From contig CAZMHF010000036.1 in the NCBI GenBank assembly GCA_964566025.1, positions 1 to 13,839 of the forward strand: 13,839 nucleotides of DNA, read 5' to 3'. Made by a program: the position numbers and the translations under genes. The notes under the pieces were generated by a model. It ran no database searches. It saw nothing but the letters and a program-made list of their open reading frames with translations, and was not told where the DNA came from. Positions 1 to 7,395 of the stretch are shown here, in pieces; within the stretch, counting starts at the first letter, position 1, and every line of letters begins with the position of its first letter. The stretch comes from RGIG8306 sp964566025. Lineage in GTDB: Bacteria > Bacillota > Clostridia > Lachnospirales > Lachnospiraceae.

Positions 1-40
1 GTCAATTCGGATACTCGAAATCCGCTTCGCTACTTTCTCG
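1..40. repeat. Copy 1 of a 40-bp dispersed repeat
   Basis: This stretch matches 760-799 at 37 of 40 positions in the same orientation. It contains an inverted pentamer (CGGAT / ATCCG) that could form a small hairpin. In the plus strand, the frame that ends at a TAA in copy 2 stays open here because that codon is TAC. Copy 1 may therefore be the tail of a longer relative of the 564-773 remnant, most of it outside the window. Similarity appears to fade just after the 40 bp. I do not recognise the repeat family. Confidence 0.7.
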
Positions 41-54
41 CATTGGAATAGAGA

Positions 55-456
55 CTAGTTATTTAGTAATTCTGTCAATGAAATTCCATAGAAAAAATCA
101 TGTGAGAGCTTGTCATATTGCTGCCACATAGAAAGCGTTGGGCATACGCTTTCGCGCGCACATATGTCGGCACCCGGGAGAAGACAAGCGACAGGAGAAA
201 GCTGTTCACCAGCAGATTCTAAAATTTCACCAACAAGATATTCGGATGGTTTTTTGAGAAGCTTATAACCACCACCCTTGCCACGCATACCAGTAATTAG
301 TTTTTCTTTCACCAATGCTTTTATAATAATCTCCATATATTTTTCAGAGATTCCTTGACGAGTTGCAATATCTTTTAAAGGAATATAAGATGTTGGATCT
401 TGGGTAGCTAAATCAATCATTAAGCGAAGTGCATAACGTCCTTTTGTTGAAATCAT
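55..456 (-). CDS. Rrf2-family transcriptional regulator with an IscR-like cysteine triad
   Basis: This 133-residue cytoplasmic protein has the full length of the Rrf2 family. Residues 1-67 form the winged helix-turn-helix: the start MISTKGRYALRLM, the recognition-helix region GISEKYMEIII (36-46), and the wing RGKGGGYKL (58-66). Three cysteines follow at 91, 99 and 105 (C-x7-C-x5-C). They sit where IscR holds a [2Fe-2S] cluster, although IscR spacing is C-x5-C-x5-C. A cluster- or redox-sensing repressor of Fe-S or cysteine metabolism genes is therefore likely. That function is inferred, and no target gene is in the window; relatives often precede a cysteine desulfurase gene, which could lie beyond position 1. 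The start is supported by GGAGG about 10 nt upstream and by a promoter at 491-518. CymR-like regulators without a cluster are the main alternative, but they lack this triad. Confidence 0.93.
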   Translation of the reverse strand: MISTKGRYALRLMIDLATQDPTSYIPLKDIATRQGISEKYMEIIIKALVKEKLITGMRGKGGGYKLLKKPSEYLVGEILESAGEQLSPVACLLPGADICARESVCPTLSMWQQYDKLSHDFFYGISLTELLNN

Positions 457-490
457 TGTGGTAGGTACCTCCTGTATAGTCTATTGATTA

Positions 491-518
491 AGTATAACAG
501 AAAAAGGTGCAAAAACAA
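491..518 (-). promoter_or_regulatory. Promoter of the Rrf2-type gene
   Basis: Read on the minus strand, a -35 box TTGTTT (513-518) and a -10 box TATACT (491-496) are separated by 16 bp, about 35 bp upstream of the start codon. A small inverted repeat (AACCT / AGGTT) lies just upstream, around 527-547, and could be an operator. That last point is a guess. Confidence 0.55.
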
Positions 519-563
519 TACCAATTAACCTATTTACATAGAAGGTTTATAGTAGTAAGATGA

Positions 564-773
564 GATCACAAAAGAAGTGACAAGGAGACAGGCACACCAT
601 TAACCGTAGAAGGTGAGGAGTTTATTGGCTACGCAAGGCAAGTACTAGAGCGGTACGAGCTATTAGATGCCAAATACATAGGAAGAAAAGAAAGCAAAAA
701 GAAGTTTAGTGTGTCCATGCAACATTACACATTTGCGGTAGATGCCTTTATCCAAACCAGTCAATTCGGATAA
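564..773 (+). pseudogene. Gene remnant, unrecognised protein fragment
   Basis: A plus-strand frame is open for about 70 codons from a stop at 561-563 to a TAA at 771-773, with no convincing start codon or ribosome binding site at its head. Its composition is protein-like: it contains EGEEFIGYARQVLERYELL and, near the end, KKFSVSMQHYTFAVDAF. It looks like an internal or C-terminal piece of a larger protein. The last codons run into repeat copy 2, and the stop arises where copy 1 has TAC. I do not recognise the family; a mobile-element or phage protein is possible. The piece sits between two opposite-facing promoters and is probably not translated. Confidence 0.4.
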
Positions 774-799
774 TCGAAATCCGCTTCGCTATTTTCTTG
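760..799. repeat. Copy 2 of a 40-bp dispersed repeat
   Basis: This is the same element as 1-40, differing at three positions: A for C at offset 14, and T for C at offsets 33 and 39. It overlaps the end of the 564-773 remnant and supplies its stop codon. The rest of the gap up to the next promoter (800-900) holds no gene that I can support, only AT-rich sequence with a run of seven G at 882-888. Confidence 0.7.
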
Positions 800-900
800 G
801 TTGTGCTGCATTAGAAGACTATAAAAGGAAAAATGAAAGCATCTAAAACGCATAAAATGCAGGAAAGTGCTTTGAAAGTAAGGGGGGGTTCGTATTTGTA

Positions 901-929
901 TTGGCTCTTTTGTGATTTTCGATTATAAT
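901..929 (+). promoter_or_regulatory. Promoter of the thioesterase gene
   Basis: TTGGCT (901-906), a 17-bp spacer and a perfect TATAAT (924-929) lie about 30 bp before the start codon at 959. Confidence 0.65.
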
Positions 930-958
930 GGTGATAGAATATAGATTGGAGAATATAC

Positions 959-1414
959 ATGGAGCGAAAAATAAAAAAAATCAGTGAATCAAAGGCAGAA
1001 CAAGTTCAAATTGTATTGTATTCGGATACGAATAGTAGTGGGCGCCTATTCGGTGGACAATTGATGCAATGGATCGATATTGTGGCAACCGTTGTGGCAC
1101 GTCGCCACGCAGAATGTGAAGTAACGACCGTTGCAGTGGATCACTTGAATTTTATGGAAGCGTCATATGTAGGTGATACAGTAATTTTGCGCGGACATAT
1201 TACGTATGTTGGTAAAACATCAATGGAAGTAAAGGTGGATACCTATTCAGAGAGTTTGAAGGGAAAACGCAGGCATGTAAATCGTGCCTATTTTGTGATG
1301 GTGGGACTTGATAAGGAAGGAAATCCTTGTGTGGTGCCTAGTTTAGAGCTTGTGACAGAAGAAGAAAAGAGAGAATGGGAAGAAGCTCAAAAAAGAAGCA
1401 AGTTGAGAAAATAA
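959..1414 (+). CDS. Acyl-CoA thioesterase, hotdog fold (4HBT / YkhA-like)
   Basis: This 151-residue protein has the length and pattern of single-domain acyl-CoA hydrolases (COG1607). The signature DTNSSGRLFGGQLMQWID (23-40) is the conserved N-terminal block that includes the Asn and Asp residues linked to catalysis and starts the central hotdog helix. It is followed by the strand AVDHLNFMEASYVGDTVIL (59-77) and the strand ITYVGKTSMEVKVDTYSE (81-98). Such enzymes hydrolyse acyl-CoA to free acid and CoA in the cytoplasm, usually as hexamers; substrate chain length cannot be read from sequence. The C-terminal 20 residues are a charged helix (TEEEKREWEEAQKR). The start is set by a GGAGA ribosome binding site and a good promoter at 901-929. 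The gene appears monocistronic, with no strong terminator before the next gene. Confidence 0.93.
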   Translation: MERKIKKISESKAEQVQIVLYSDTNSSGRLFGGQLMQWIDIVATVVARRHAECEVTTVAVDHLNFMEASYVGDTVILRGHITYVGKTSMEVKVDTYSESLKGKRRHVNRAYFVMVGLDKEGNPCVVPSLELVTEEEKREWEEAQKRSKLRK

Positions 1415-1439
1415 AAAATGTAAAAAAACCGAAAAATAA

Positions 1440-1468
1440 TTGCATGCGGCTTTCAAATATGGTATACG
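1440..1468 (+). promoter_or_regulatory. Candidate promoter of the decayed surface-protein gene
   Basis: TTGCAT (1440-1445), 17 bp, then TATACG (1463-1468) preceded by TGG (extended -10). Just downstream lies an 8-bp inverted repeat, ATTACTTA (1470-1477) and TAAGTAAT (1493-1500), and a direct repeat TTTCAAATAT (1451-1460 and 1478-1487). Either could be an operator or a leader hairpin. Confidence 0.4.
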
Positions 1469-1529
1469 TATTACTTATTTCAAATATAACTTTAAGTAAT
1501 AGAGATGATAGATAAGAAAGGTGAATGTG

Positions 1530-2252
1530 ATGAAGATAAACCAAATTACAGTAAGATTTCAAGATACCCTAAGACGATTAGTTATGCAAAGCTTACTAAT
1601 CGCATTTTTCATAGTCGGATTTACACAAATCTGCTTGGCGGAGAGTGAATCTTCTGTTGAAGATGGATCAATAGACAAGCCTTATCTTATTGAAAATGTT
1701 GATGATTTAGAACAGTTAGCAATTAATGTGAATAATGGAAAGTAATATAAGGATACATATTTCAAATTAGTAAACGACATTGACCTAGAAGGGTTTGTTG
1801 CAAAAGGTGAAACTGCAGAAGATAACAACCCCGAAAAAAACAAGGGATGGAAACCGATTGAACAAGATAAAAGTTTCCAAGGAATATTTGTTGGAACAAG
1901 CGTTTATGACAAAGAGTGCGATGGTACCAACGTAGCTATTATTAAAAATGCTGGTGTATTAGAAGTACTTATCGAGGGGGCACGTGTTAACCTTATAGTA
2001 GGTAATGCAACCTTTAATGGCACAAATGCTGGCGAAGATATGATTGTTACATTTGATGGATTTAGCCTTTCAGGTGAAGATGCACAATACTAAGAATTAA
2101 GTGGACAGCCAGAGAGTGTTAGGGCGAGTATTTTACAATCAGAAAGTCCTAATACATCGGATTATAATCATCACATCGTACTTGCTATGCTATTAGCGGC
2201 TCTTGCATCCATCGGGGCGGTTATTACAAAAACAAAAAGAAAAGACGCATAA
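1530..2252 (+). pseudogene. Decayed cell-surface protein gene with two in-frame stops
   Basis: A single frame from ATG 1530 (or GTG 1521; AAAGGTGA at 1516 fits 1530 better) to TAA 2250-2252 encodes about 240 residues. It is interrupted by TAA at 1743-1745 and again at 2091-2093. The frame starts with a signal peptide (VMQSLLIAFFIVGFTQICLA). It continues with a module ending in YFKLVNDIDLEG ... GWKPIEQDKSFQGIF, which resembles GLUG-type surface repeats. Next comes VTFDGFSLSGEDAQY, which resembles Ig/YDG-like surface repeats. The end is a sorting-signal-like tail: SPNTSD, a hydrophobic helix (VLAMLLAALASIGAVI), and KTKRKD. The first stop could be CAA to TAA. The protein is short for such surface proteins, so internal deletion is likely. 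Only a secreted 71-residue N-terminal peptide would be made. The family assignment is inferred from pattern. Confidence 0.75.
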
Positions 2253-2263
2253 AACAAAAGATT

Positions 2264-2301
2264 AAAAGCATTCTGTTTACTAAAGCAGAATGCTTTTTTT
2301 T
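2264..2301 (+). terminator. Rho-independent terminator after the surface-protein pseudogene
   Basis: The perfect 8-bp stem GCATTCTG / CAGAATGC (2268-2275 with 2286-2293) has a 10-nt loop, flanking AAAA, and a run of eight T. It isolates the downstream operon from read-through. Confidence 0.93.
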
Positions 2302-2346
2302 ATGACAAAAGTAATAAATGAAATCTATCAAATGTAACTACGCTTT

Positions 2347-2375
2347 TTGTGAGAAGCAGACTATACTTGTATCAT
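2347..2375 (+). promoter_or_regulatory. Promoter of the ABC transporter / two-component operon
   Basis: TTGTGA (2347-2352), 17 bp, then TATCAT (2370-2375), followed at once by a strong GAGGAGG ribosome binding site and ATG 2393. An alternative -10, TATACT, lies inside the spacer at 2362-2367. The response regulator encoded at 6760-7395 would be expected to act here, but no clear dyad operator is visible to me. Confidence 0.5.
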
Positions 2376-2392
2376 AACGAGGAGGTTCTTTT

Positions 2393-3340
2393 ATGAATGA
2401 ATATGTTGTGATTAAAAACTTGATAAAAAATTATGGCGACTTGTGCGCAGTGGATAACCTTAGTTTTAGTGTAAATGAGGGTGAGATTTTTGGTTTATTA
2501 GGGCCGAATGGTGCTGGAAAATCAACGACAATGAATATCATTACAACATTAGATAGCTTTGATAAAGGAAGTATTTCAATCGCAGGATTTGATAGACTTA
2601 AACAAAAAGACGAAATAAAACAATTGATTGGCATGGTTCCACAAGAAGTTGCCCTTTATCCATATTTGTCAGCCTTAGAAAATGTCGAGTTTTTTGCATC
2701 GTTATATGGCATAAAAGGCGATAAATTACGTTCTATGGCGATGGAAGCACTTGAATTTGTTGGATTGGCAAGTCGTGCAAAAATACGTCCTAAGAAAATG
2801 TCGGGCGGTATGAAACGCCGATTAAATATTGCTTGTGGAATTGCTCATAATCCAAAACTTATTATTATGGATGAGCCAACGGTTGGGGTAGATGCACAAT
2901 CACGTGATCATATTTTAGAATCAATTCGTACATTAAAAGCAAAAGGAGCTACTGTGATTTATACATCTCACTATATGAATGAAGTGGAATCAATTTGTGA
3001 TCGAATTGCGATTATTGATCATGGGCAGCTTGTTGCCATTGGCACAGAAACAGAGCTAGTATCGCTTATTACGGATAGCAAAAAAATATCGATTAAAACA
3101 CGCTTTCATAGTGATTTTGATGAAAAAGAATTTATAAAAAGCACATTAAAGCTAGCGAATGTAGCTAATGTACGTGTAGAGAGTGATACCGTTTTTATTA
3201 CAACAAACCTTGATTGTCGTGATTTTTCACATATTATTGAGCAATTTGGAATCTATCAATTACCCATTGCTTCTGTTAATGTAGAAATTCCAGATTTAGA
3301 AACGGTGTTCTTAACGCTTACTGGACACGAGATACGATAG
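2393..3340 (+). CDS. ABC-2 type transporter, ATP-binding protein
   Basis: This 315-residue ATPase powers export by the two permeases that follow. All nucleotide-binding motifs are present: Walker A GPNGAGKST (37-45), Q-loop Gln84 in MVPQE, signature MSGGMKRRL (136-144), Walker B LIIMDEP (156-162) and H-loop His193 in YTSHYM. The signature reads SGGM rather than SGGQ, as in many DrrA/NatA-like ATPases of drug, sodium or peptide exporters. About 95 residues beyond the core form the C-terminal extension usual for this group. The protein would sit on the cytoplasmic face of the membrane. It is the first gene of a six-gene operon; the next start is 11 nt downstream. The substrate is unknown; an antimicrobial peptide or other toxic compound is the usual case for such modules. 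Confidence 0.96.
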   Translation: MNEYVVIKNLIKNYGDLCAVDNLSFSVNEGEIFGLLGPNGAGKSTTMNIITTLDSFDKGSISIAGFDRLKQKDEIKQLIGMVPQEVALYPYLSALENVEFFASLYGIKGDKLRSMAMEALEFVGLASRAKIRPKKMSGGMKRRLNIACGIAHNPKLIIMDEPTVGVDAQSRDHILESIRTLKAKGATVIYTSHYMNEVESICDRIAIIDHGQLVAIGTETELVSLITDSKKISIKTRFHSDFDEKEFIKSTLKLANVANVRVESDTVFITTNLDCRDFSHIIEQFGIYQLPIASVNVEIPDLETVFLTLTGHEIR

Positions 3341-3351
3341 GAGATACATAG

Positions 3352-4467
3352 ATGATTGCGACAATGATAAAAGAAATAAAACGGTTTTTTCGAGATCCAG
3401 GTACGGTTTTCTTTACGATTATTTTTCCACTGCTTCTCATTTTCGTGTTGGGAAGTTTTTTGGAGAATATGGATAATGCCGATAATGCGGTTGGTGAAAT
3501 TAACATTCATTACTACTCCTTAAATGTTGATACACAAAATGAGACAGCTATGATGACATTTCTTGAATCCCTTTATAAAAGTAGTGGTGTTTTCTATGAA
3601 ATAACGGAAGATTTAGAAGCCTCGTTAGAAAAAGTTGACCAGAGTAAGTTAGATGGTGTAATAGCTTTTCAGGAAGAAGAAATTACGTGGTATACAGGCA
3701 TAAATGATATAAAAAATCGAACAATGGAATTGCTGTTAAATGGATTCAATCGAACGAAGGCCATCTATATATCTGTAGCAAAACAACAACCCGAATTGTT
3801 AGATGAAATAGATCAAGTAGAAGAAAACCCGATGAGCGATTACACATCTACGAAGGATTTAGGCGTTAATCGAACAATGATTGATTATTATGCGATTGCT
3901 ATGATTGTTATGTCGTTATTTATGTCAAACCTAATTGTTGGAGCAAATAGTGTGCGAGAGGAAAAGCAGCTTAGTACAAATAGACAATTGTTCATTTCTC
4001 CTATGAGTAAAGCAAATATATATATCGGACGCGTGATAGGAAATACCATTCCAGCCATTCTCCAATTTGTTGTGATAATGGTATCAAGTGTTGTGCTGTT
4101 TGGGGCAAATTATTGCAAAGATATAAAGGGAAATATAATGCTTATTGCGATGATGCTTTGTGCAACGATTGCAATTATTAGTATTGGCATGTTTATCTGC
4201 TTGTTTTGGAAGCAAGATCCAGCGGGAATTCTTATGCCTATCGCATGGGGAATGTTGTTTGTATCAGGAATTTTTTCGAAAGAAATTCATTGGGAAGGTG
4301 TCTCAGAATATATGCCACCTAATTTGATTAAAGAGGCAGCCTTTGATTTAACCATTTTTGGGCGCTATGAAAGTGCGTGGAATGTTATTGGAGTCAGCAT
4401 ACTTTTGGTGATTGTCTTTACGGCTCTTGGGACAATGGTGTATTGTAGAAAGGGAGGCGGAAAATAA
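3352..4467 (+). CDS. ABC-2 family permease, first of two
   Basis: This 371-residue integral membrane protein has the standard ABC-2 (NatB/YhfE-like) layout. TM1 lies at about 18-36. A large extracytoplasmic domain spans 37-175, and five further helices lie near 176-197, 229-250, 261-286, 290-309 and 344-364. The amphipathic stretch REEKQLSTNRQLFISPMSKA (202-221), between TM2 and TM3, is where ABC-2 permeases touch the ATPase. An AGGAGAT ribosome binding site precedes the ATG. It most likely forms a heterodimeric channel with the next gene product, driven by the 2393-3340 ATPase. Confidence 0.93.
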   Translation: MIATMIKEIKRFFRDPGTVFFTIIFPLLLIFVLGSFLENMDNADNAVGEINIHYYSLNVDTQNETAMMTFLESLYKSSGVFYEITEDLEASLEKVDQSKLDGVIAFQEEEITWYTGINDIKNRTMELLLNGFNRTKAIYISVAKQQPELLDEIDQVEENPMSDYTSTKDLGVNRTMIDYYAIAMIVMSLFMSNLIVGANSVREEKQLSTNRQLFISPMSKANIYIGRVIGNTIPAILQFVVIMVSSVVLFGANYCKDIKGNIMLIAMMLCATIAIISIGMFICLFWKQDPAGILMPIAWGMLFVSGIFSKEIHWEGVSEYMPPNLIKEAAFDLTIFGRYESAWNVIGVSILLVIVFTALGTMVYCRKGGGK

Positions 4468-4468
4468 T

Positions 4469-5587
4469 ATGAGAAACATTATAAAAATCTTATCACTTAG
4501 TATTCGAAGAAAAAAAGTCATGTTGCTTTTAGCCGTTGCAGCCTCTTTGTTACTATGCCAATTGTACAATGTCGGAAAAGGAATGGTTGACTTTTTTGGA
4601 GCAAAAACGATTTGTGTGGGTGTTATCGACCATGATAGAAGTGTCTTATCAAGTGATTTGGAGAATTATTTAACACAATCATTGGGAATGGAAATCGTAC
4701 ACGAAAGCTACGATGAGTTGTCAACAAGACTTCTTAACAAAGATATTTCGGTGATTATTGAAATTCCTCAAAATATGTATGTAAAAACAATTGCTCAAGA
4801 AAAAGAAACATTTGTGATTACCTCATTAGATGATTATGAAAATATCGCCTTTATTGAAGCGTACCTAAATACCTATATGCGTGGAATTGAGACCATTGCG
4901 CAAGTGGCAAAGAAAGATGAAAACGTATTTAATGAGATGCTTTCAAACATGGAAACGGATCCAATTCAAATGGAAAGTGCGATTGTATCACAGAGAGAAG
5001 AAGAAAAGGCGAGAGCAGGATTTTCATTTGCACTAGGATTTCTAACAATGATGATAGGGATGTTGGCAGTCTTTGTTTCGTTGACCATTTTGGATGATAA
5101 GATTATGCAAACATATAATCGGATGCGGATTTCGAAAATCAAGCCAATTGAATATATTTTAGGGACAGCTTTATTTGGAATTATCACATTAAGTATATGC
5201 GCAATTGGTATATATTTGTATGTGGGCATGGGTGGAGTTGATGTAGGGATTCCATTAGGGATTTCAATGATAGCGACAGGATTGATGATTTTATTTAGTG
5301 TTGGATTTGCTATTATGATTGCTCTTTTAGCAAAAACGACAGATACCGCTGTATCCGTTACGATTGGGTTTACTTCGATTGCTTGTATTGTAGGCGGTGT
5401 ATATTTTCCAATTGATGACGCCGTTAAAACCATTAAAAATCTTTCGTATTTTACACCACATTATTGGTTTACCAATCTTATTTCAAAATATGAGGATATC
5501 AATGTGCTTAATCACATGCTGATTCTTAGTTTATTTGTTATTCTCGTTTATCTTATTTCAGCAGTAGTATTTGCTAAGCGAAAGTGA
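4469..5587 (+). CDS. ABC-2 family permease, second of two
   Basis: This 372-residue protein has the same topology as its neighbour: TM1 near 17-33, an extracytoplasmic domain at 34-183, then helices near 185-208, 229-253, 262-290, 293-314 and 348-368. The typical ABC-2 motif PHYW (330-333) precedes the last helix. I place the start at ATG 4469, one base after the previous stop, with AGGGAGG about 11 nt upstream. The open frame extends back to 4412, but that part overlaps the previous gene and has no ribosome binding site. The tight spacing suggests translational coupling and a 1:1 heterodimer. The two permeases appear to share fold more than sequence. Confidence 0.92.
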   Translation: MRNIIKILSLSIRRKKVMLLLAVAASLLLCQLYNVGKGMVDFFGAKTICVGVIDHDRSVLSSDLENYLTQSLGMEIVHESYDELSTRLLNKDISVIIEIPQNMYVKTIAQEKETFVITSLDDYENIAFIEAYLNTYMRGIETIAQVAKKDENVFNEMLSNMETDPIQMESAIVSQREEEKARAGFSFALGFLTMMIGMLAVFVSLTILDDKIMQTYNRMRISKIKPIEYILGTALFGIITLSICAIGIYLYVGMGGVDVGIPLGISMIATGLMILFSVGFAIMIALLAKTTDTAVSVTIGFTSIACIVGGVYFPIDDAVKTIKNLSYFTPHYWFTNLISKYEDINVLNHMLILSLFVILVYLISAVVFAKRK

Positions 5588-5623
5588 TAAAATTAGTGTA
5601 TTAGGATAGAGAGGAGCAAGACG

Positions 5624-6745
5624 TTGAATAAAAATACACTATATTTTATGACAAAACTGATTGCTCTACTTGGCGGAGTGGCTATCAATTTTTCGGCGAA
5701 TATGGATATCATCGCTTATGTGATATCTATACTCGCCTTTTGCTGTTTGTTTTTACTAGATTTCTTAATGAGCATCCTGAAGAAAGAAAAAAAGTTGAAC
5801 ACATTGCTGATTCTGACGAGTATATTGGTAGCTTTGTGGCTTGGAGAAGAATATTGTGTGCTGGTCATCATTTCGATGATTCAACTAATTGATTTACTCA
5901 CAGACGGCAATATGTTTTATCAAATGTCCTTTGTTGTGACGATGCTTATGATGCTTATTCTAAAACCGTCTTCGCTATATATTATACTACTGGTTATCAT
6001 TGAGGCACTATTTGTATTTGCTCGAATCGCTGTCTTAAAACTAGCTTCTTATAATGAGCGAATTAATGAGCTACGAAGAGAAAATGTGGAAAATAAAAAA
6101 GCAATATCCGACATGAGCCATTACACAAAAGTGCTACATGAGATGACCGTTATGGAGGAGAGAAATCGTTTTTCATCGCGTATCCATGATGAGTTAGGAC
6201 ATAGTATATCAGGAAGTATTATTTTATTAGAAGGTGCTAGGTTACATATGCTTTCAAATCCTGAAAAAGCAGAGCAATCTATTTTGACGGTTACCCAGAA
6301 TTTAAGAGAGGGTGTTGATAATATACGCAAAGCATTAAGAGAAGAAAGACCTGATAAAAAAGAGCTTGGACTTAGTGGAATCAAAGAACGATTGGAACAT
6401 TTCAAAATGACCTATCAAATTGAGACAAGGCTAGAGACGGAAGGTGATATGAATAAAATATCGCTTGGTATATGGATGTGTTTACAAGAAAATTTAAAAG
6501 AAGCATTGACGAATACGATAAAGCATGCAAGGGCGACGGCATTTTATGTAACAATTGCAGTGCATAATAAGCTAATTCGTGTACAATTTCGTGATGAAGG
6601 AGAACGGGGGATAACAAGTGAGGACGGTATTAAAAAAGGACTAGGCCTTGAAAGTATTGAAGAGAGAACGCTTTCAAGTGGGGGGAAATGCCTGTTTCAG
6701 AAACAGCATGATGGATTTTCAATTGTTTGCATTTTTATGTTATAG
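5624..6745 (+). CDS. Sensor histidine kinase, HisKA_3 / NarL type
   Basis: This 373-residue kinase starts at TTG 5624, supported by GAGAGGAG about 8 nt upstream; no ATG is better placed. Residues 7-138 contain about six membrane helices with very short loops and no extracellular sensor domain, so the signal is probably sensed in the membrane or through the transporter. A coiled linker (144-180) leads to the dimerisation helix with the phospho-acceptor His188 in RIHDELGHS. The catalytic domain has the N-box (QENLKEALTNTIKHA, 289-303), DEGERG (324-329) where many kinases have DNG, and GLGLESIEER (339-348). It should phosphorylate Asp54 of the adjacent regulator. Intramembrane-sensing kinases of this kind (DesK/LiaS/YvfT-like) often sit beside ABC exporters. 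Confidence 0.95.
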   Translation: MNKNTLYFMTKLIALLGGVAINFSANMDIIAYVISILAFCCLFLLDFLMSILKKEKKLNTLLILTSILVALWLGEEYCVLVIISMIQLIDLLTDGNMFYQMSFVVTMLMMLILKPSSLYIILLVIIEALFVFARIAVLKLASYNERINELRRENVENKKAISDMSHYTKVLHEMTVMEERNRFSSRIHDELGHSISGSIILLEGARLHMLSNPEKAEQSILTVTQNLREGVDNIRKALREERPDKKELGLSGIKERLEHFKMTYQIETRLETEGDMNKISLGIWMCLQENLKEALTNTIKHARATAFYVTIAVHNKLIRVQFRDEGERGITSEDGIKKGLGLESIEERTLSSGGKCLFQKQHDGFSIVCIFML

Positions 6746-6759
6746 AGTGGAGGTAGAAA

Positions 6760-7395
6760 ATGATACGAATTGTTATAGCAGATGATGACGCCTTAATTCG
6801 TGAAGGTCTAAAAATGATTATAGAGTCGCAAATGGATATGAACATTGTAGGGGAGGCGTCCAATGGCCATGAGGCATATACATTATGTAAAAGCCTAAAG
6901 CCAGATGTAGCGCTGTTAGATATTCGCATGCCCATGATGGATGGTATTGATTCAGCAGAAAAAATTCTTTTAGAAAAGCTAGCCTATCCTTTATTATTGA
7001 CGACCTTTGATGAAGAAGAATTTGTTATGCGTGCGATAAAGATTGGCACATGTGGCTATATTTTAAAGAATAGCTCGGCTGAAAAAATTATCAGTGCCAT
7101 CAAGACGGTTTATATGGGCGGATGTGTCTTTCAAGCAGATATTTTAGAATATGTGCGCATAAAAATAAATCATTTGAACCAAGAAAAAAAAAGTGGTATA
7201 CTGTTTGCGGAGCTTTCTGAGCGAGAAGTGGATGTTGTGAAGCTTATTGCAAAGGGGATGTCCAACCAAGAAATTGCTGATGCCTTATTTATATCGTATG
7301 GGACAGTGCGAAATTATATTAGTGTAATTCTTGAAAAAACACACTTAGAGCATCGCACACAAATCGCCATTGAATATTTGACGGAGAACCATTAA
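6760..7395 (+). CDS. LuxR/NarL-family response regulator
   Basis: This 211-residue DNA-binding regulator is the partner of the kinase 14 nt upstream. The receiver domain (1-120) has the acidic pair Asp8-Asp9, phospho-acceptor Asp54 in LLDIRMP, Thr81/Thr82 and Lys103. The output domain (about 150-208) is a LuxR-type helix-turn-helix: LSEREVDVVKLIAKGMSNQE, then IADALFISYGTVRNYIS. The likely target is the operon's own promoter at 2347-2375. That is the usual logic for such modules, not something visible in a binding site here. A GGAGGT ribosome binding site supports the start. The stop codon overlaps the next start by one base (TAATG), so the last gene belongs to the same transcript. Confidence 0.96.
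   Translation: MIRIVIADDDALIREGLKMIIESQMDMNIVGEASNGHEAYTLCKSLKPDVALLDIRMPMMDGIDSAEKILLEKLAYPLLLTTFDEEEFVMRAIKIGTCGYILKNSSAEKIISAIKTVYMGGCVFQADILEYVRIKINHLNQEKKSGILFAELSEREVDVVKLIAKGMSNQEIADALFISYGTVRNYISVILEKTHLEHRTQIAIEYLTENH

Noticed and set aside
1..799. CRISPR array
   Set aside because: There are only two copies, 720 bp apart, with a gene between them and no regular spacers. No array-like repeat pattern was seen elsewhere in the window.
1415..1462. Possible terminator after the thioesterase gene (AAACCG / CGGCTTT)
   Set aside because: The stem is only a few pairs with a bulge and a very long AT loop, and there is no T run. Too weak to call.
1338..1562. 74-codon minus-strand frame overlapping the thioesterase end
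   Set aside because: The product is low-complexity and Phe/Leu-rich, with no start signals. It covers the promoter of the downstream plus-strand gene.
1743..1745. Stop-codon recoding (selenocysteine, pyrrolysine or suppressor) in the surface gene
   Set aside because: Both stops are TAA, which is not the codon for either known recoding system, and no recoding element is visible.
4412..4468. Upstream extension of the second permease
   Set aside because: It overlaps the first permease by 56 nt, has no ribosome binding site, and its residues do not look like a permease N-terminus. ATG 4469 has AGGGAGG upstream.
4966..5433. 155-codon open frame on the minus strand
   Set aside because: It lies wholly inside the second permease gene, has no ribosome binding site, and shows the Ile/Pro-rich composition of an antisense shadow.
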